NCBI RefSeq assembly: GCF_001638985.1
Contig: NW_017265138.1
Span: 1,552,376-1,616,375, forward strand
DNA: 64,000 bases
Direction of reading: 5' to 3'
Source of the DNA: Phycomyces blakesleeanus NRRL 1555(-)
Taxonomy: Eukaryota; Mucoromycota; Mucoromycetes; Mucorales; Phycomycetaceae
Position 1 is the stretch's first letter; every line of letters starts with the position of its first letter. This document shows, one piece after another, positions 25,145 through 36,279 of this stretch. The notes under the pieces were generated by a model. The model made no database searches. It was given only the letters and a program-made list of their open reading frames with translations, and was not told the origin of the DNA. The translations under genes were made by a program, and so were the position numbers.

Positions 25145-26412
25145 ACACTCCGACAATAAAAATCATCGATGAACCACATTTTTCATGCTGCTTTTTTTAT
25201 AACATTCTTTACCTTTCTCTTCCTCACACCTTTACCTCAAACTTAACCACCGATGTCGAAAAGTAATAAAAGAATTAAAACTACTCCCTCCAGACGCGAG
25301 CTATCAGATTTTGAGCGTGGAGGCATTGTTTGGCTCTCAAAAGCCGATCATACTCCAACTGACATCGCAAACCGTATGAACATTCCTAGAACTACAGTTT
25401 TCGATACAATAAAGCGCTGGGAGACTACTGGAACAGCCAAGACAAATACCAGACCTGGGAGACCAAAGAAACTTAGTGTAGCAGACGCCAAAAGTCTTTG
25501 TTTGAGTGTGAGACGTAATCCTTTTGAGAGTTATGGATACCACCAGGAAAATTTGGGAGCTGCTGGCGTTATTGTCTGTAGACAGACAGTTATCCGATAC
25601 CTACGAGCAAAAGGCTTCGGTTCTTACACCCCTGTATCTAAACCAAAGTTAACCCGTGAGCAGAAAAAGAATCGGTTGCGTTGGGCTAGAGCTAGGGCCA
25701 GTTTTAGCATCGAAGACTGGAGCAGAGTGGCGTGGTCAGATGAGTCGAGGTTCATGGTGAAAGGCAATGATTCTGACCCATCCATAATTCGTAAACGATG
25801 GGAGAGGCACCAGGAACGCCATACACTAACAACAGAAAAGTATGGAAAAGGTTCCGTGATGGTATGGGGTTGTTTCTGGGCTGGTGGCATTGGGCCATTA
25901 TCGTTTATCGAAGGATCTGTAGACCAAGATGCATACGTCAATTGTCTGTCTAAGGACTTCAATCCCTGGTACAAACAATTAAATGAAGAACATGACACCA
26001 TGTTCACATTCCAAGAAGATGGTGCTAGCTGTCATACTGGGTCCTACACGACGTGGTGGAAAAACCGTTGGGAGATTAAACGATTTGACTACTGGCCGTC
26101 GCAAAGTCCAGATTTGAACCCAATTGAGCATGTCTGGCATGCCCTAAAGGCCAAGGTTCAAGAGAGAAAGGCCTCTATTAACAATGTGCAAGAGCTGAAG
26201 GCCTGTATTCTTCAGGAATGGGAGTTGCTTGACCCTGGAGTTCTGCAAACTCTTGTAGCAAGTATGCCTGACAGAGTTAAAGCAGTCATAGAAGCTCGTG
26301 GTGATAATACCGTATATTAAACCTCATTTTTTTATTTTTATTCTATAATATATATACATTTCTCTATAACAACACAATGTTTGGTTTTATTTTGTCAACT
26401 TCTTGAGAAGAT
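25145..26412 (+). mobile_element. Tc1-like transposon, ends tentative
   Basis: Extent is inferred from the transposase and from the weak GACAA-centred inverted repeats on either side, with possible TA flanks near 25143 and 26411. The ends need a second copy for confirmation. Confidence 0.4.
25253..26320 (+). CDS. Tc1/mariner-family transposase, apparently intact
   Basis: A single intronless frame of 355 residues. The N-terminal half carries two helix-turn-helix-like DNA-binding parts (about residues 15-60 and 75-125), including the GRPKKLS stretch at 69-75. The catalytic DDE residues are in place: D163 in WSDESRF, D256 in QEDGASCHT, and E292 in SPDLNPIEHVW. By my count 35 residues separate the last two, against 34 in canonical Tc1. 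No stop codon or frameshift interrupts it. Candidate terminal inverted repeats are weak: CCGACAATAAAAAT near 25150 against TTGACAAAATAAAA on the opposite strand near 26385-26400. The frame has higher GC than the flanking AT-rich DNA, consistent with a recent insertion. Confidence 0.93.
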   Translation: MSKSNKRIKTTPSRRELSDFERGGIVWLSKADHTPTDIANRMNIPRTTVFDTIKRWETTGTAKTNTRPGRPKKLSVADAKSLCLSVRRNPFESYGYHQENLGAAGVIVCRQTVIRYLRAKGFGSYTPVSKPKLTREQKKNRLRWARARASFSIEDWSRVAWSDESRFMVKGNDSDPSIIRKRWERHQERHTLTTEKYGKGSVMVWGCFWAGGIGPLSFIEGSVDQDAYVNCLSKDFNPWYKQLNEEHDTMFTFQEDGASCHTGSYTTWWKNRWEIKRFDYWPSQSPDLNPIEHVWHALKAKVQERKASINNVQELKACILQEWELLDPGVLQTLVASMPDRVKAVIEARGDNTVY

Positions 26413-27499
26413 ATAGCATAATGAAGTTGATGTATGGTTTATTCGGGGGTAGAAATCAAAGATTTTATCAGTGATTTCAGTTTTGGGAGTGTATATATAT
26501 ATATAATTTTAGTGTAACAAAATATAAAAGATGATAGTACCATAGTGGTGATAAAAGGCAAAACCGATTCACAATATTCTGTATCCACCTTGATGATTTC
26601 TGATATAATTATAATTATTACTAATACTAATATAGAAGAAAGGAAAATTATCGGACAAACGGCAAGGTTGAAGCGCACAAATAAGCACCATATGTGCAAA
26701 TACAATCAATCCTATTCGCAACTTGAAAGGACGTATGGTATATTATCCATGACGTGATTTCTTATATATATAAATACATACTTTTTGCATTTTCACTTTT
26801 GTATTCTGTATTTTATTCTTTCTTGATAGTTACAATCTAATATTATTACTAAAAACAATACTGCTACTACTACTAATAATAATAATAAGGAAGGCAACCA
26901 AGAAGATATTAAGATATTAAAGAAAGATAAAGAGGACGTGTAATTCATTCGATTTGATTTAATTTTAATTAATTTATAACATGTGAAAATATTAATCAGA
27001 TACATTGATCATTTACCACTGTACAATAATAATAAATGTTTCAAAATGGACTCTTTCATAAAAGTTAAAAAGATAAAAAAAGAATCTAAAGTGCCTAGTC
27101 AACCTTTCATCATTATCACTTGCTTAATTACTTGATTACACAAATATATTGAATATTAAGCATTTTGCACTGTTTATTGTTGCTCTAATCCTTTTTCTAC
27201 TCTAATCAGATAAACCAACAGCAGAAAAATAAGAAGAATAAGTTAAATTAAATTAAATTAAATCCAAAATAATAAATGTAACACTGTGTTCTTTAGATGA
27301 CCTAAAGAATTGCCTTTTCTTTATTTATCAGCTTGTTTGGATATTCAGAATCCCTTGTCAATTGTAGTAAAGCAATAGGTACACCAATTCCTGTTTCTAA
27401 TATATCTAACCGAGACAACAGACAAGTATTCAGAAAACAGAAAAATTGTTAAATATCGAATAATACAGTGAAAGCCCGCACCGTTTGCAAATCCATACC

Positions 27500-27562
<63 letters not shown>

Positions 27563-28522
27563 CTTAAGGTTAAGTGAGACCACTCAGAAAGAAATTGAAT
27601 ATGAGTATCATTATACATATTATTAAAGAAAGGCAGATACACTGCGCATGACTTACATTTGGTCCTTCTATATTTTTAAAACGAGTTCATAAAATACTCT
27701 CGCACATATTATAGACGATGGTGATTGTGTGCCCAATCGAAATAAACAGTAGAAAAGTAGCTAAAGTTAAGAATAAAATGGCACACCTATAGAATTTTGA
27801 TTTACAGAAGAGAACTTTCGGCTATCGAGACAGTTATAAAAAATTGAAAGGCTTTCATAAATTTAGACAAATGGGTAGGGCAAATGGGTAGTGAATACAT
27901 AAACTCATAACATTATAACACATACTAGAGCTCTAAATCATAGATGGTACAAAACAAAGTCAAAATGATTTAGTTATTTTTTTTTTTAAAAAAAAAACAC
28001 ACACACACATATCAAAGTGCAATATTATATGTGAAATCCAATTATTTAATTTTCACTTGCCGACCTTTTTTTGCTACTTTATTTGTAGCACATAAAAAAT
28101 AGACCGTTTAGTAAGATTTTTTTCTAAAGTAAGCTGTTAAGTCCGAAGTAATAGAATTTTGCTTTTTTGAGTATACGACATTAGGAGAAATAAAATATTA
28201 AAACACCGTCGCATTTTTTTTTGTGTACGAGAATTGCTACCCTCACAAAAATGCCACGCTCCCAGGTGTTTTTAAATTACTAAAAACAGCTTAGCTTGCT
28301 TGAGTTCTAAAAATGCCCTGTAATCAACCAAAAAGACTGGGAATTTGAAATTTAAATTTATTTTATTTTACCTTACTTTACTTTTTTTGCTTTTTTTACA
28401 AGTTTTCAAATAGTCTTTAATTTTTTATTATTATTTAATAGCAAGTAATTGATCCTCTTATTCCAACTATAATTTTTTAAACATTATACTGCATTGCAAT
28501 TAGAGTATTTGTGATTGATTTT

Positions 28523-28595
28523 GGATTAGTATCTCAATTTTAGAAAAAATAGATACTGTGAGAGTGTTATTTATTAAAGAAGGTTAAAATAATAT
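28523..28595 (+). repeat. Dispersed repeat, copy 1
   Basis: About 70 bases starting GGATTAGTATCT and containing AGATACTGTGAGAGTGTTAT and TTATTAAAGA, ending near AAAATAATAT. Related copies are at 28619, 29710 and, reversed, 58738. Confidence 0.75.
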
Positions 28596-28618
28596 TCGAG
28601 GTGATCAGAACTGATCTT

Positions 28619-28690
28619 GGGTTAGTATCTTAAGATTAGAAAAAGTAGATACTGTGAGGGTGTTGTTTATTAAAGAGATAGAATAATATG
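28619..28690 (+). repeat. Dispersed repeat, copy 2
   Basis: It starts GGGTTAGTATCT and shares AGATACTGTGAGGGTGTTGT with copy 1. Start-to-start distance to copy 1 is 96 bases, so these two could be a tandem duplication. Confidence 0.75.
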
Positions 28691-29709
28691 CTTATATATA
28701 TCAATCAATAAAGACTTTCTTTTTCTTCCTATTCAATTTGCCTCTCTTAATATTTGTACCTCCGCTGTGCCACGTCTGGTACTCAAAATCCACCCAGGCA
28801 CACATAAATCTACCTACACACACACAAAATCTACCCAGGTACGCAAATCTACCCACACACACACAAATCTACCTACACACACATACATTCATTTGGACAC
28901 ACACACAAATTTTTTTGTGATGAATTCATAGACCTATATAAAGAATAAATTAATAAATAATAGTATACTTTTTGAAAGTAGAACCCCCCGCCTCCCCTCA
29001 AGTTTTATTTAATTCTTCCCTATGAAAAGTTTAGCTACTATAAATTACAATTAATGTATAAGAATAAGTCGAGCATTTTTTTGAATGAATAGTAGACTGT
29101 AAGTGATGTGGTTGTAAAACGGTAAGAAGGTTTGCAGAGAATTTAAAGGCAGAGTTTAAGTTACTTTCTTATATTCCAACTTTGTAAAGATATAGATAAG
29201 AAACTTTAGGAAGAAATATTATCATAAATTTTAGAAGATGAGTATACAGAATATGAAATAAAGTAAAAAGAGACTAAACAACACTGCAATTATTACTATT
29301 TTATTTGAACCTAAAGTTTCAATTTTTTATGGGTTACGTTTTTTTGTTTGTTTTAGTATCAAACATTTATAAGAATAAGATATTCAAATAGACTTAAACT
29401 AACAAGATTTCTCTTTCTTAGAATAGTATAGTTATTGATTATTAAACTGTCTCAATGGGGATAACCAGTCTACCTCGTTATGCTTTAAGAAAACAAGGTG
29501 GAAATTCAGTGGGTTCTTACAAATTCGTCTTGTAAAAAATTACTTGGTCCCTTCGATACTTAAAAAGATAGCTAGTACTGCCATTACTACGCTTATGGTT
29601 ATTGCAATTGCAATTGCTTCTAAAATAATACAAGTATGATCTTTATCCTAACTTAGGTAAAGCCATGTGATATCCATGATGTCTTTATGAGGTATTCGGG
29701 ATTGTTTAT

Positions 29710-29780
29710 GGGTTAGTATCTCAATAATGGGAAAAGTAGATACTGTGAGAGTGTTATTTATTAAAGAGACAAAATAATAT
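29710..29780 (+). repeat. Dispersed repeat, copy 3
   Basis: It starts GGGTTAGTATCTC and contains AGATACTGTGAGAGTGTTAT then TTATTAAAGAGACAAAATAA. Flanks differ from copies 1 and 2. Confidence 0.75.
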
Positions 29781-30234
29781 TGTTTATATCTGCCACTATT
29801 CAAATCCCTGTAATTCAAATCCCTGTTGTGTAATGGTTGGTTTACACTGTATGAGTGTGTAGTGTACGTGTGCCTGGTGTGTAACAGTTCCGGAGATTGT
29901 TAACTTGCCAGGTTCATTAGCAAGAAGGAACCAGTGTTTGGTTGTGGGGTCTGTTCTTCACTCAATTGTGGTGTGTATACCACACTTTATAAAAAGGAAG
30001 AAAGAATTGGCCAAATAGAAAGAGAGAAGAGGGGCCCAAGATATATATAGCATATATTTGCAGAGTAGATGCTGCTCTTGGAATACTTCAACATATAAAA
30101 CCACAAAGATGTATTGAATAATTCGATTTGATTTTATTCTTATTCAATATTTATACAAGAAAATATACAGAGAAAGAAATTGAAAAAAAAATGGTTGAAA
30201 ATGAGGTATATATATATATAAATATATAAATAAA

Positions 30235-30720
30235 CTACTGTAAAGTTCCTCGTTTCTTCTGATAGTCACGGATGGCTGATTGAATTGCATCCTCAGCCAA
30301 CATTGAGCAGTGGAGTTTGACAGGTGGTAAGGACAGCTCACGGGCAATTTCAGTGTTTTGGATCTTCTCGGCTTCATCGAGCGAAAGGCCCAGGACTCGC
30401 TCAGACATGTAGCTGCTGCTTGCAATTGCTGATCCACAGCCAAAAGTCTTGAACTTGACGTCTGTGATCTTACCGGTCTTGTCATCGACCTGGATCTGGA
30501 GCTTCATAACATCGCCACAAGCCGGTGCACCAACTAGGCCTGTTCCAACTGCAGGATTGGATTTATTGAGCGTTCCTACGTTCCGCGGGTTCTCGTAATG
30601 ATCGATTACTTTGGGATGGTAGCAACGTCTGAATTGAAAGAATGGGCGTCCGATATTGCTATTGATATTGATATCGACCTTGGCCTTGACCTTTGTGTTG
30701 AGAAGAGTGGTTCTGAGCAT
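30235..30720 (-). CDS. ISU1: Iron-sulfur cluster assembly scaffold, mitochondrial
   Basis: An intronless frame of 161 residues. IscU/Isu1 is the scaffold on which the cysteine desulfurase complex builds [2Fe-2S] clusters in mitochondria. The three cluster-ligand cysteines are present: C68 in GAPACGD, C95 in FGCGSA and C138 in KLHCSM. D70 next to C68 is conserved. The LPPVK motif (131-135), which the Hsp70 chaperone Ssq1 recognises in yeast, is intact. The first 30 or so residues are a basic, acid-poor presequence. YHPKVIDHYENPRNVG is the classic start of the mature domain. An internal IDININSNI run in the presequence is a small lineage-specific oddity. Confidence 0.96.
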   Translation of the reverse strand: MLRTTLLNTKVKAKVDININSNIGRPFFQFRRCYHPKVIDHYENPRNVGTLNKSNPAVGTGLVGAPACGDVMKLQIQVDDKTGKITDVKFKTFGCGSAIASSSYMSERVLGLSLDEAEKIQNTEIARELSLPPVKLHCSMLAEDAIQSAIRDYQKKRGTLQ

Positions 30721-31715
30721 AGTTTGATAAACGTATATATAATAGGTGCTTTTTGCTTTAAAAAAAAAGAAAAATTAAATTAAAAATATAGAAGGAAAGA
30801 AAAAAGAGATGGAAAACTAATGTGCTTATAATTTTATTTTATTTTTTTAAAAAAAAACAATTCTTGACTTGATATGTGTATGAATGAATTCCTACAGTTT
30901 TATTGGTTAAATAGTAAGGAGAAGGAAAACATATAGATTAATATTAAAACTATTAGTGTTTAGCTTGAAGACTAACCAATGTTTCAATTAATTTTTATTT
31001 TGTGATGTCATGTTTATTCTAAGCCAAAACGCTATAATGATCCCACTAGTCCATTGAAGGAAATATGATGGTTTTAATCAACAAAAGATTTATATATAAA
31101 AATTATAGTGCATATTAAACATCTACTGTGCTGAATAATTCACAAATCAACAAGGTACATAAAAAAACAATATAATTGCTACTTAATTTCTATATAACAC
31201 CAACCATAAAATACTTTTTTTTGCTTGTATAGACGTTTCAAAAGTAGAAAATATATTAAAAAAGGCTAATACTTGTGTGAAGTGGGGAAATTAACAAGTC
31301 TTTGCTATGGTTTCTGTTGTTGTTATGGTTACTAGTTGTGCTTTTAATTAACCTTTTTATATCTATCTATTTATTTATTTATTTATTTTCCTATATATTT
31401 CACAGCAATAGAAGTTTACTAGGAAAATGGACAAGGAGAAAGGGAAATAAGATTGATAAAATTCCTCGGTTCTATATAAAAGAAATACTATTGTTTGGAA
31501 TCCTTTGGATACATAAATATTATTGACATCATCATCATAAGCATTGTCGTCGTCACTAGTATTATATCCCTTATTTTCATATATATATATATATGTTTTT
31601 TGTTTTTGTTCCAAAAAATATAAATATTGGTTAAGAACCTCTTTTTAAAAAAAACTTCCCTTTTTTTTACCTGTCTTTCCTTCTTTATTTATATTTTTAT
31701 GTATATATATATAAA
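30721..31715. promoter_or_regulatory. Divergent intergenic region between ISU1 and the DJ-1-like gene
   Basis: The genes on both sides are transcribed outward. The region is very AT-rich with poly-A/T tracts (30839-30858, 31205-31216), a (TTTA) run near 31370-31388, and a (TA) run at 31581-31594. Chance frames at 31302-31526 and 31375-31614 are not supported. A specific regulatory site is not evident. Confidence 0.35.
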
Positions 31716-32447
31716 ATGTCTTCATTACCACGAAAGGCCTTGATTGCAATCACTTCTTACAATGAAGTATTCTACTCCGATGGAGCACGGACTGGTTTGT
31801 TCTACACCGAAGCTCTGCATCCATACATGGCCCTCGTGAAAGCTGGCTTTGAAGTCGACCTGGCTTCAGAGACCGGCACCTTTGGCTTGGACGATCACTC
31901 GACCCAAAAGATGTTTCTGACTGACGAGGATGAGCAGATTCTCAAAAATCCCAACCACCCGTTCAACGTCAAGCTCAACAAGGAGCTCAAACGGGCATCG
32001 GATGTCCAGCAGCATTCCAAAGATTACGGTCTCTTCTTTGCTTCGGCTGGACATGCCACACTGTATGACTATCCGACCGCTCGGGGACTCCAGGCTATTG
32101 CACAGGACATCTATGGGCGCGGAGGTGTTGTTTCGGCAGTGTGCCACGGACCGGCCATATTACCGGGCATAAAAGATCCTTTGACCGGAAAATCTGTTGT
32201 GGAAAATAAGGTCGTCACAGGGTTCACGGATCTGGGTGAAGTCCAGATGAAGGTAATGGACAAGCTCAGGAGTGACAAGCTCAACACGGTCGAGAAGTGG
32301 ATGGAGCTAAGTCATGCGAAATATATTGCCCCTCCCGAGCCATTTAACTGCTTCTCAAAGATCGACGGTCGGATCGTCACAGGCGCAAACCCGGCAAGTG
32401 CAAAACTGACTGCCGAGAACGCGATTAAAGTGTTTGATTGCCAATAA
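31716..32447 (+). CDS. DJ-1/PfpI-family protein, Hsp31-like (glyoxalase III type)
   Basis: Intronless, 243 residues, the usual size for Hsp31-like fungal proteins. Members of this branch convert methylglyoxal to lactate without glutathione and protect cells under stress. The nucleophile elbow AVCHGPAIL places C143 and H144 as in the Hsp31 catalytic pair, with E32 in FYTEALHP at the acid position that tunes the cysteine. Other conserved parts are VDLASETG, FASAGHATLYDYP and GRIVTGANPASA. No signal peptide is visible, so a cytosolic location is likely. Whether it acts mainly as glyoxalase or chaperone cannot be told. GC content and codon use are higher than the surroundings. Confidence 0.92.
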   Translation: MSSLPRKALIAITSYNEVFYSDGARTGLFYTEALHPYMALVKAGFEVDLASETGTFGLDDHSTQKMFLTDEDEQILKNPNHPFNVKLNKELKRASDVQQHSKDYGLFFASAGHATLYDYPTARGLQAIAQDIYGRGGVVSAVCHGPAILPGIKDPLTGKSVVENKVVTGFTDLGEVQMKVMDKLRSDKLNTVEKWMELSHAKYIAPPEPFNCFSKIDGRIVTGANPASAKLTAENAIKVFDCQ

Positions 32448-34526
32448 AGAAGTTTGATATGAGAAAGAAGAAGAGCTAGAGGACGGTTATTTATTTTCTA
32501 TATGTATAATATAATTATCCCGTACATATATATGTGTATATTTCATTTTCATTATCATTTTCGTTTTCACTTTTTTTAAAAAATAATAATAAGAAATAAT
32601 AAATAATAATATGATATTTTTATGCTGGCTGGTTGACTGGTTGACTGGTTGACTGGTTGACTGGTTGACTGGTTGGTCTGTTGGTCTGTTGGTCTGTTGG
32701 TCTGTTGTTTACTTTGGCATATGTTTTTTGTCCCACATTATCAAGATTGGAAAACCTTGAATGCTGATTTGAGCAACCGCTTGATAGGGAAGTTCTCCAG
32801 TTTCTCGCTTCTTTAGTCTCAAAGATATTATCTTGTGTATCAGCGGGAGAAACCAAACAAAGCACAAAATATTAATATAAATATATAAGTATCTCCTATA
32901 TACGTAGGTATATATGTATGTATTATACATTGTGATCGAAAGACTTGTGGAGACCCTGTGATTTTTAGCTTGTATTTCCATTATCACTAACATTAACATT
33001 AACATTAACATTAACATTAACATTAGCGTTTTAGGTAGAAAGAGGGATAGAGGCATAGATACATACACAAGTACTTAATTACATATATGGAGATCGAGAG
33101 AATGAAATAAAATATATATATATATAAAGGATATCTTGGTTTTGGGGTTTTTCTTGAAATGAATCAATCAAAGTGCGTTTTTAATAATCACATTATTTCC
33201 AAAAAGATTTATTAAAGCCTGTCGACTAATTGGGTTAATCAGCCATCAATGTTAAGAACCAAAAAGTCGAGACAAATCCTCTTTTCTCTATCTTTTTATT
33301 TTAAATATATATATATATATATTCTGTATACAAATACACCCTTGATATACTGCTTCAATTATTATATAACTAGGGATAGATTGATACATATTGAAAAAAA
33401 AGAGACAAGGACAATGGATTCAACTGTCAAAAATCAAAGGTAAACAGACACAGAAGAACTGTTATCCTTAATGTATAAAAATGTTCTAATAGTCTGTAGT
33501 TTATCCAATTACAATCTTATACCAAAAACACTTGAGGCTGACCGATTGAATATAACGACTATATATACAAACTAGAGAAAATAAAATAAAGTAGAACATT
33601 ACTACTTAAAAGCCACACCACACCACACCACACAAGACAAGACAAGACAAGCAAATACTAGCCAAGATTAGCCAAGTCTAGCCAGAACCAGACCACACAA
33701 GACCTGATCGGATATATATATATATATGATATTGTGGCGAGACCAACTTGTCTTATCTGACTCAGCACTTTTTCTCTTCTTTTCAATTCTTCTTATATTA
33801 ACATCAAACAAAAGAAACGGTTGACATCATAGCACAAATTGACCAAAAGGTATGTGTAGGTATTTATATATATATGTATATATAAGGGATTATGGATGAA
33901 ATCTCTGGGTGGCCAACAGATCTTAGTAACGTTTTATATAACTAAAGCACGTGTAAGGCTTCCAAGATCATTACAAAATAAAAAAAAATAAAAAAATACT
34001 AAATTCACCGATTTGATTAATTGATTTTATTTATTTTCTTGCACACAAAACAAAAATATTGGCCTAAATGTGTATTTAAATATTATAAAGTTCCAAGTAT
34101 ATTTATTAATACATCTAAATATAAATAAATATATAATAATTCTTACACAAACTTGGCTCTCTCCTTCCTTACACAAGCCCTTTACCTTAACCTAGTCAGC
34201 AACTGTATGTGTATATAGCTTCTATATATTTTTATATACATATACAAGTGAGGTTACACTCATATCCCAGTACTTGTATATAATTGTATGTGTGTGTTCC
34301 TTGGCTTTAACAAAAACATATAAAGGAAGAAAGAGGGTCATTTCAGTGTAACATTATGAGGGATTTGGGTATATGAATTAAAAGTAATAAAAATTAATAA
34401 AAAAGAATAAAAACAAAAATTACTGTTATTTCAATTTTTACAGTTCTTTCCCTTTCCTTTCCTTTTTATCTCATATTGCTTCCTTTCTTTCCTTTTCCAC
34501 TTTTAATTCCTATTATATACATATAA

Positions 34527-34563
<37 letters not shown>

Positions 34564-34623
34564 AAAGTATAGAACAGAATTAATAACAATAACAATAATA
34601 ATAATTTAATTTTGTTAAAGAAG
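32448..34623. other. Intergenic, microsatellite-rich
   Basis: It holds 8-base tandem repeats (listed separately), ATTAAC units at 32994-33025, ACCAC and AAGAC pentamers at 33613-33650, GCCAAG/GCCAGA units at 33660-33690, several (TA) runs, and a pyrimidine-rich leader with (TA) run at 34440-34562 just before the RGS gene. Open frames at 32620-32865, 32709-33068 and 33249-33443 follow repeats and are not supported. Confidence 0.45.
32622..32705 (+). repeat. Compound 8-base tandem repeat
   Basis: About six CTGGTTGA units followed by about four GTCTGTTG units, so the motif changes while the 8-base period holds. Confidence 0.8.
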
Positions 34624-36078
34624 ATGCCAAGGTCTACTGCAATACTACCCACCAGTCAATTCCGCCAAAGACGTCGTTCTGAGAACAGTATCGATAGTCA
34701 ATCAGACCATGAAGTCATTAGTGACGCGGAGGTGTGCTCAAGCAGCCCACAGGCTACAGCTACAGAAATGGCCACAGCTGAACAAGTATCCATGCAAATG
34801 CCCGGAATGCTACGCCGCCAGAGTACAGACAGGGCATTTGTGCGAAATTTCTCTTATTACTTTAATAACAACGTGGTCGGTCGAAGTTCACTGGACAGCA
34901 ATGGCTCTAGCGGCTCAAGTAATACAAGCAGTACACACAATACAAGCGCTATCAGCAGCAGCAACACAACCACCACTATAACCACCACTACCACAACTAC
35001 CACACCTGGTACCAGCCACAACAGCAACAGCAACAGCAACAGCAACAACCATAACCACCACAGTAGTACAAACATTAAGATGCCCCAGGCTTATCGGTCA
35101 AATCAAGACATGACTGTAGAAGATATCATGCAGGATGGCTTAAAGGGAATGCTCCAATCAAAAATCCCACTTGGATATTATATTTGTCACTTGATGGAAG
35201 AATACAGTTGTGAAAACTTGGTAAGATTTTATTACATAACATTATGTATTTTTTTTTAATGAATGGTTATCATAAGAAAGAGAAAAAGAGAACTTTAGAT
35301 AGTTAAGGAAGAAGTATTTTATTCTTCTTTGGTTAACAAGTAAATCAATATGATTATATGTGCTTTTCTTTAGTTCTTTTACTTGGCTGTAGAGCAATAC
35401 GAACATCACCAGTTCGAAACTAGAGACGATCAACATATCGCAGCAAAACGAATTTACAGCACATATATAGCCCCAAACAGCCAACTAGAAATCAATCTCG
35501 AGAGCAAGATCCACAAAGCAATCGTACTTGCCCTTTTGGATTCAGATAGTTTATTACATGTATTCGAACCAGCAAAACATCATGTATTTGAGCTTCTGAA
35601 CCTTAGTTACCATCGTTTTATCAGCAGTCCTTTGTGGGATACCATGATAGCACAGTGTGGTAAAGTTGTTGTTTTTTTATTTATTTGTTTATTTATTTCT
35701 ATTAACAACAGCAACAACAAAAAAGACAGATGCTTTTTTTGTGTATATATATATTTCTTGAAAGGAATAATTATTAATAATAACCTATTATATTATATAG
35801 CTCCTTTGACTCCTTCATATGATAACAAGTCAAGACGACTTATAGCACAAGAAGCAGCAGCTAGGATGCACCAGACTCTCGAACAACTTTATTCTCCTGT
35901 CAGCAGTGTACGCCCAATGGTTCTTATATTCTGTCGAACTTTTTTGCATTGCAACCATGAGCTTACCCAGAGCGGCAATTCGGGCAACACAAAGCACACC
36001 GGTCGAGTACGTAGCAAGAGTGTAGAAGCTAAAAAGTCGCGTCGATTCGATTTCTTTACAAGAAAAGCCAAGTCATAA
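34624..36078 (+). CDS. RGS-domain protein (regulator of G-protein signalling)
   Basis: Three exons (34624-35220, 35374-35659, 35801-36078) give 386 residues. RGS proteins speed GTP hydrolysis by G-alpha subunits and end pheromone or nutrient signals. The RGS core begins near residue 182 with LQSKIPLGYYICHLMEEYSC and continues across the first intron into ENLFFYLAVEQYE, then ARRIY-like AAKRIYSTYIAPNSQLEINL. The helix bundle ends around FISSPLWDTMIAQC. The N-terminus is low-complexity: Ser/Asn runs, a Thr run of about eight, and an alternating Asn-Ser stretch. The C-terminus is basic (KAKS). The frame opens upstream without an ATG, so I take the first ATG at 34624. The RGS domain is interrupted by two introns. 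Confidence 0.87.
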
Positions 36079-36279
36079 AACAAAAACAAAAACAAAAACC
36101 AAGATATTTACAAACATACGCATATACACATATACAAATGTGCGTATTTAAAAGAAGAAGAAGAAGAAGAAGAACAATGACCAGCAAAAAAAAAAGTAAA
36201 AAAAAAACAGTAAAAAAAGAAACAAATCCAAAAAACAAAACAGACTGAAGGGAAAGTAAACAAAATAGAAATATACAGT

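Larger units (their letters stand above)
26413..30234. other. Long AT-rich region without a supported gene
   Basis: About 3.8 kb with only short chance frames (26439-26705, 26545-26757, 26793-27005, 28738-28920). It includes a (TA) run that grades into TATATG units at 27500-27562, poly-T/poly-A at 27978-27998, CACACAAATCTACC-type repeats at 28796-28910, a direct ATTCAAATCCCTGT duplication at 29798-29825, and three copies of the dispersed repeat listed separately. The right end is the 3' flank of the ISU gene. Confidence 0.5.

Noticed and set aside
27500..27562. Possible promoter in the long (TA) run
   Set aside because: It is a plain microsatellite with no gene on either side within 2 kb.
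29798..29825. TTCAAATCCCTG duplication considered as tRNA T-arm remnants
   Set aside because: No acceptor stem, D arm or anticodon arm can be formed around it.
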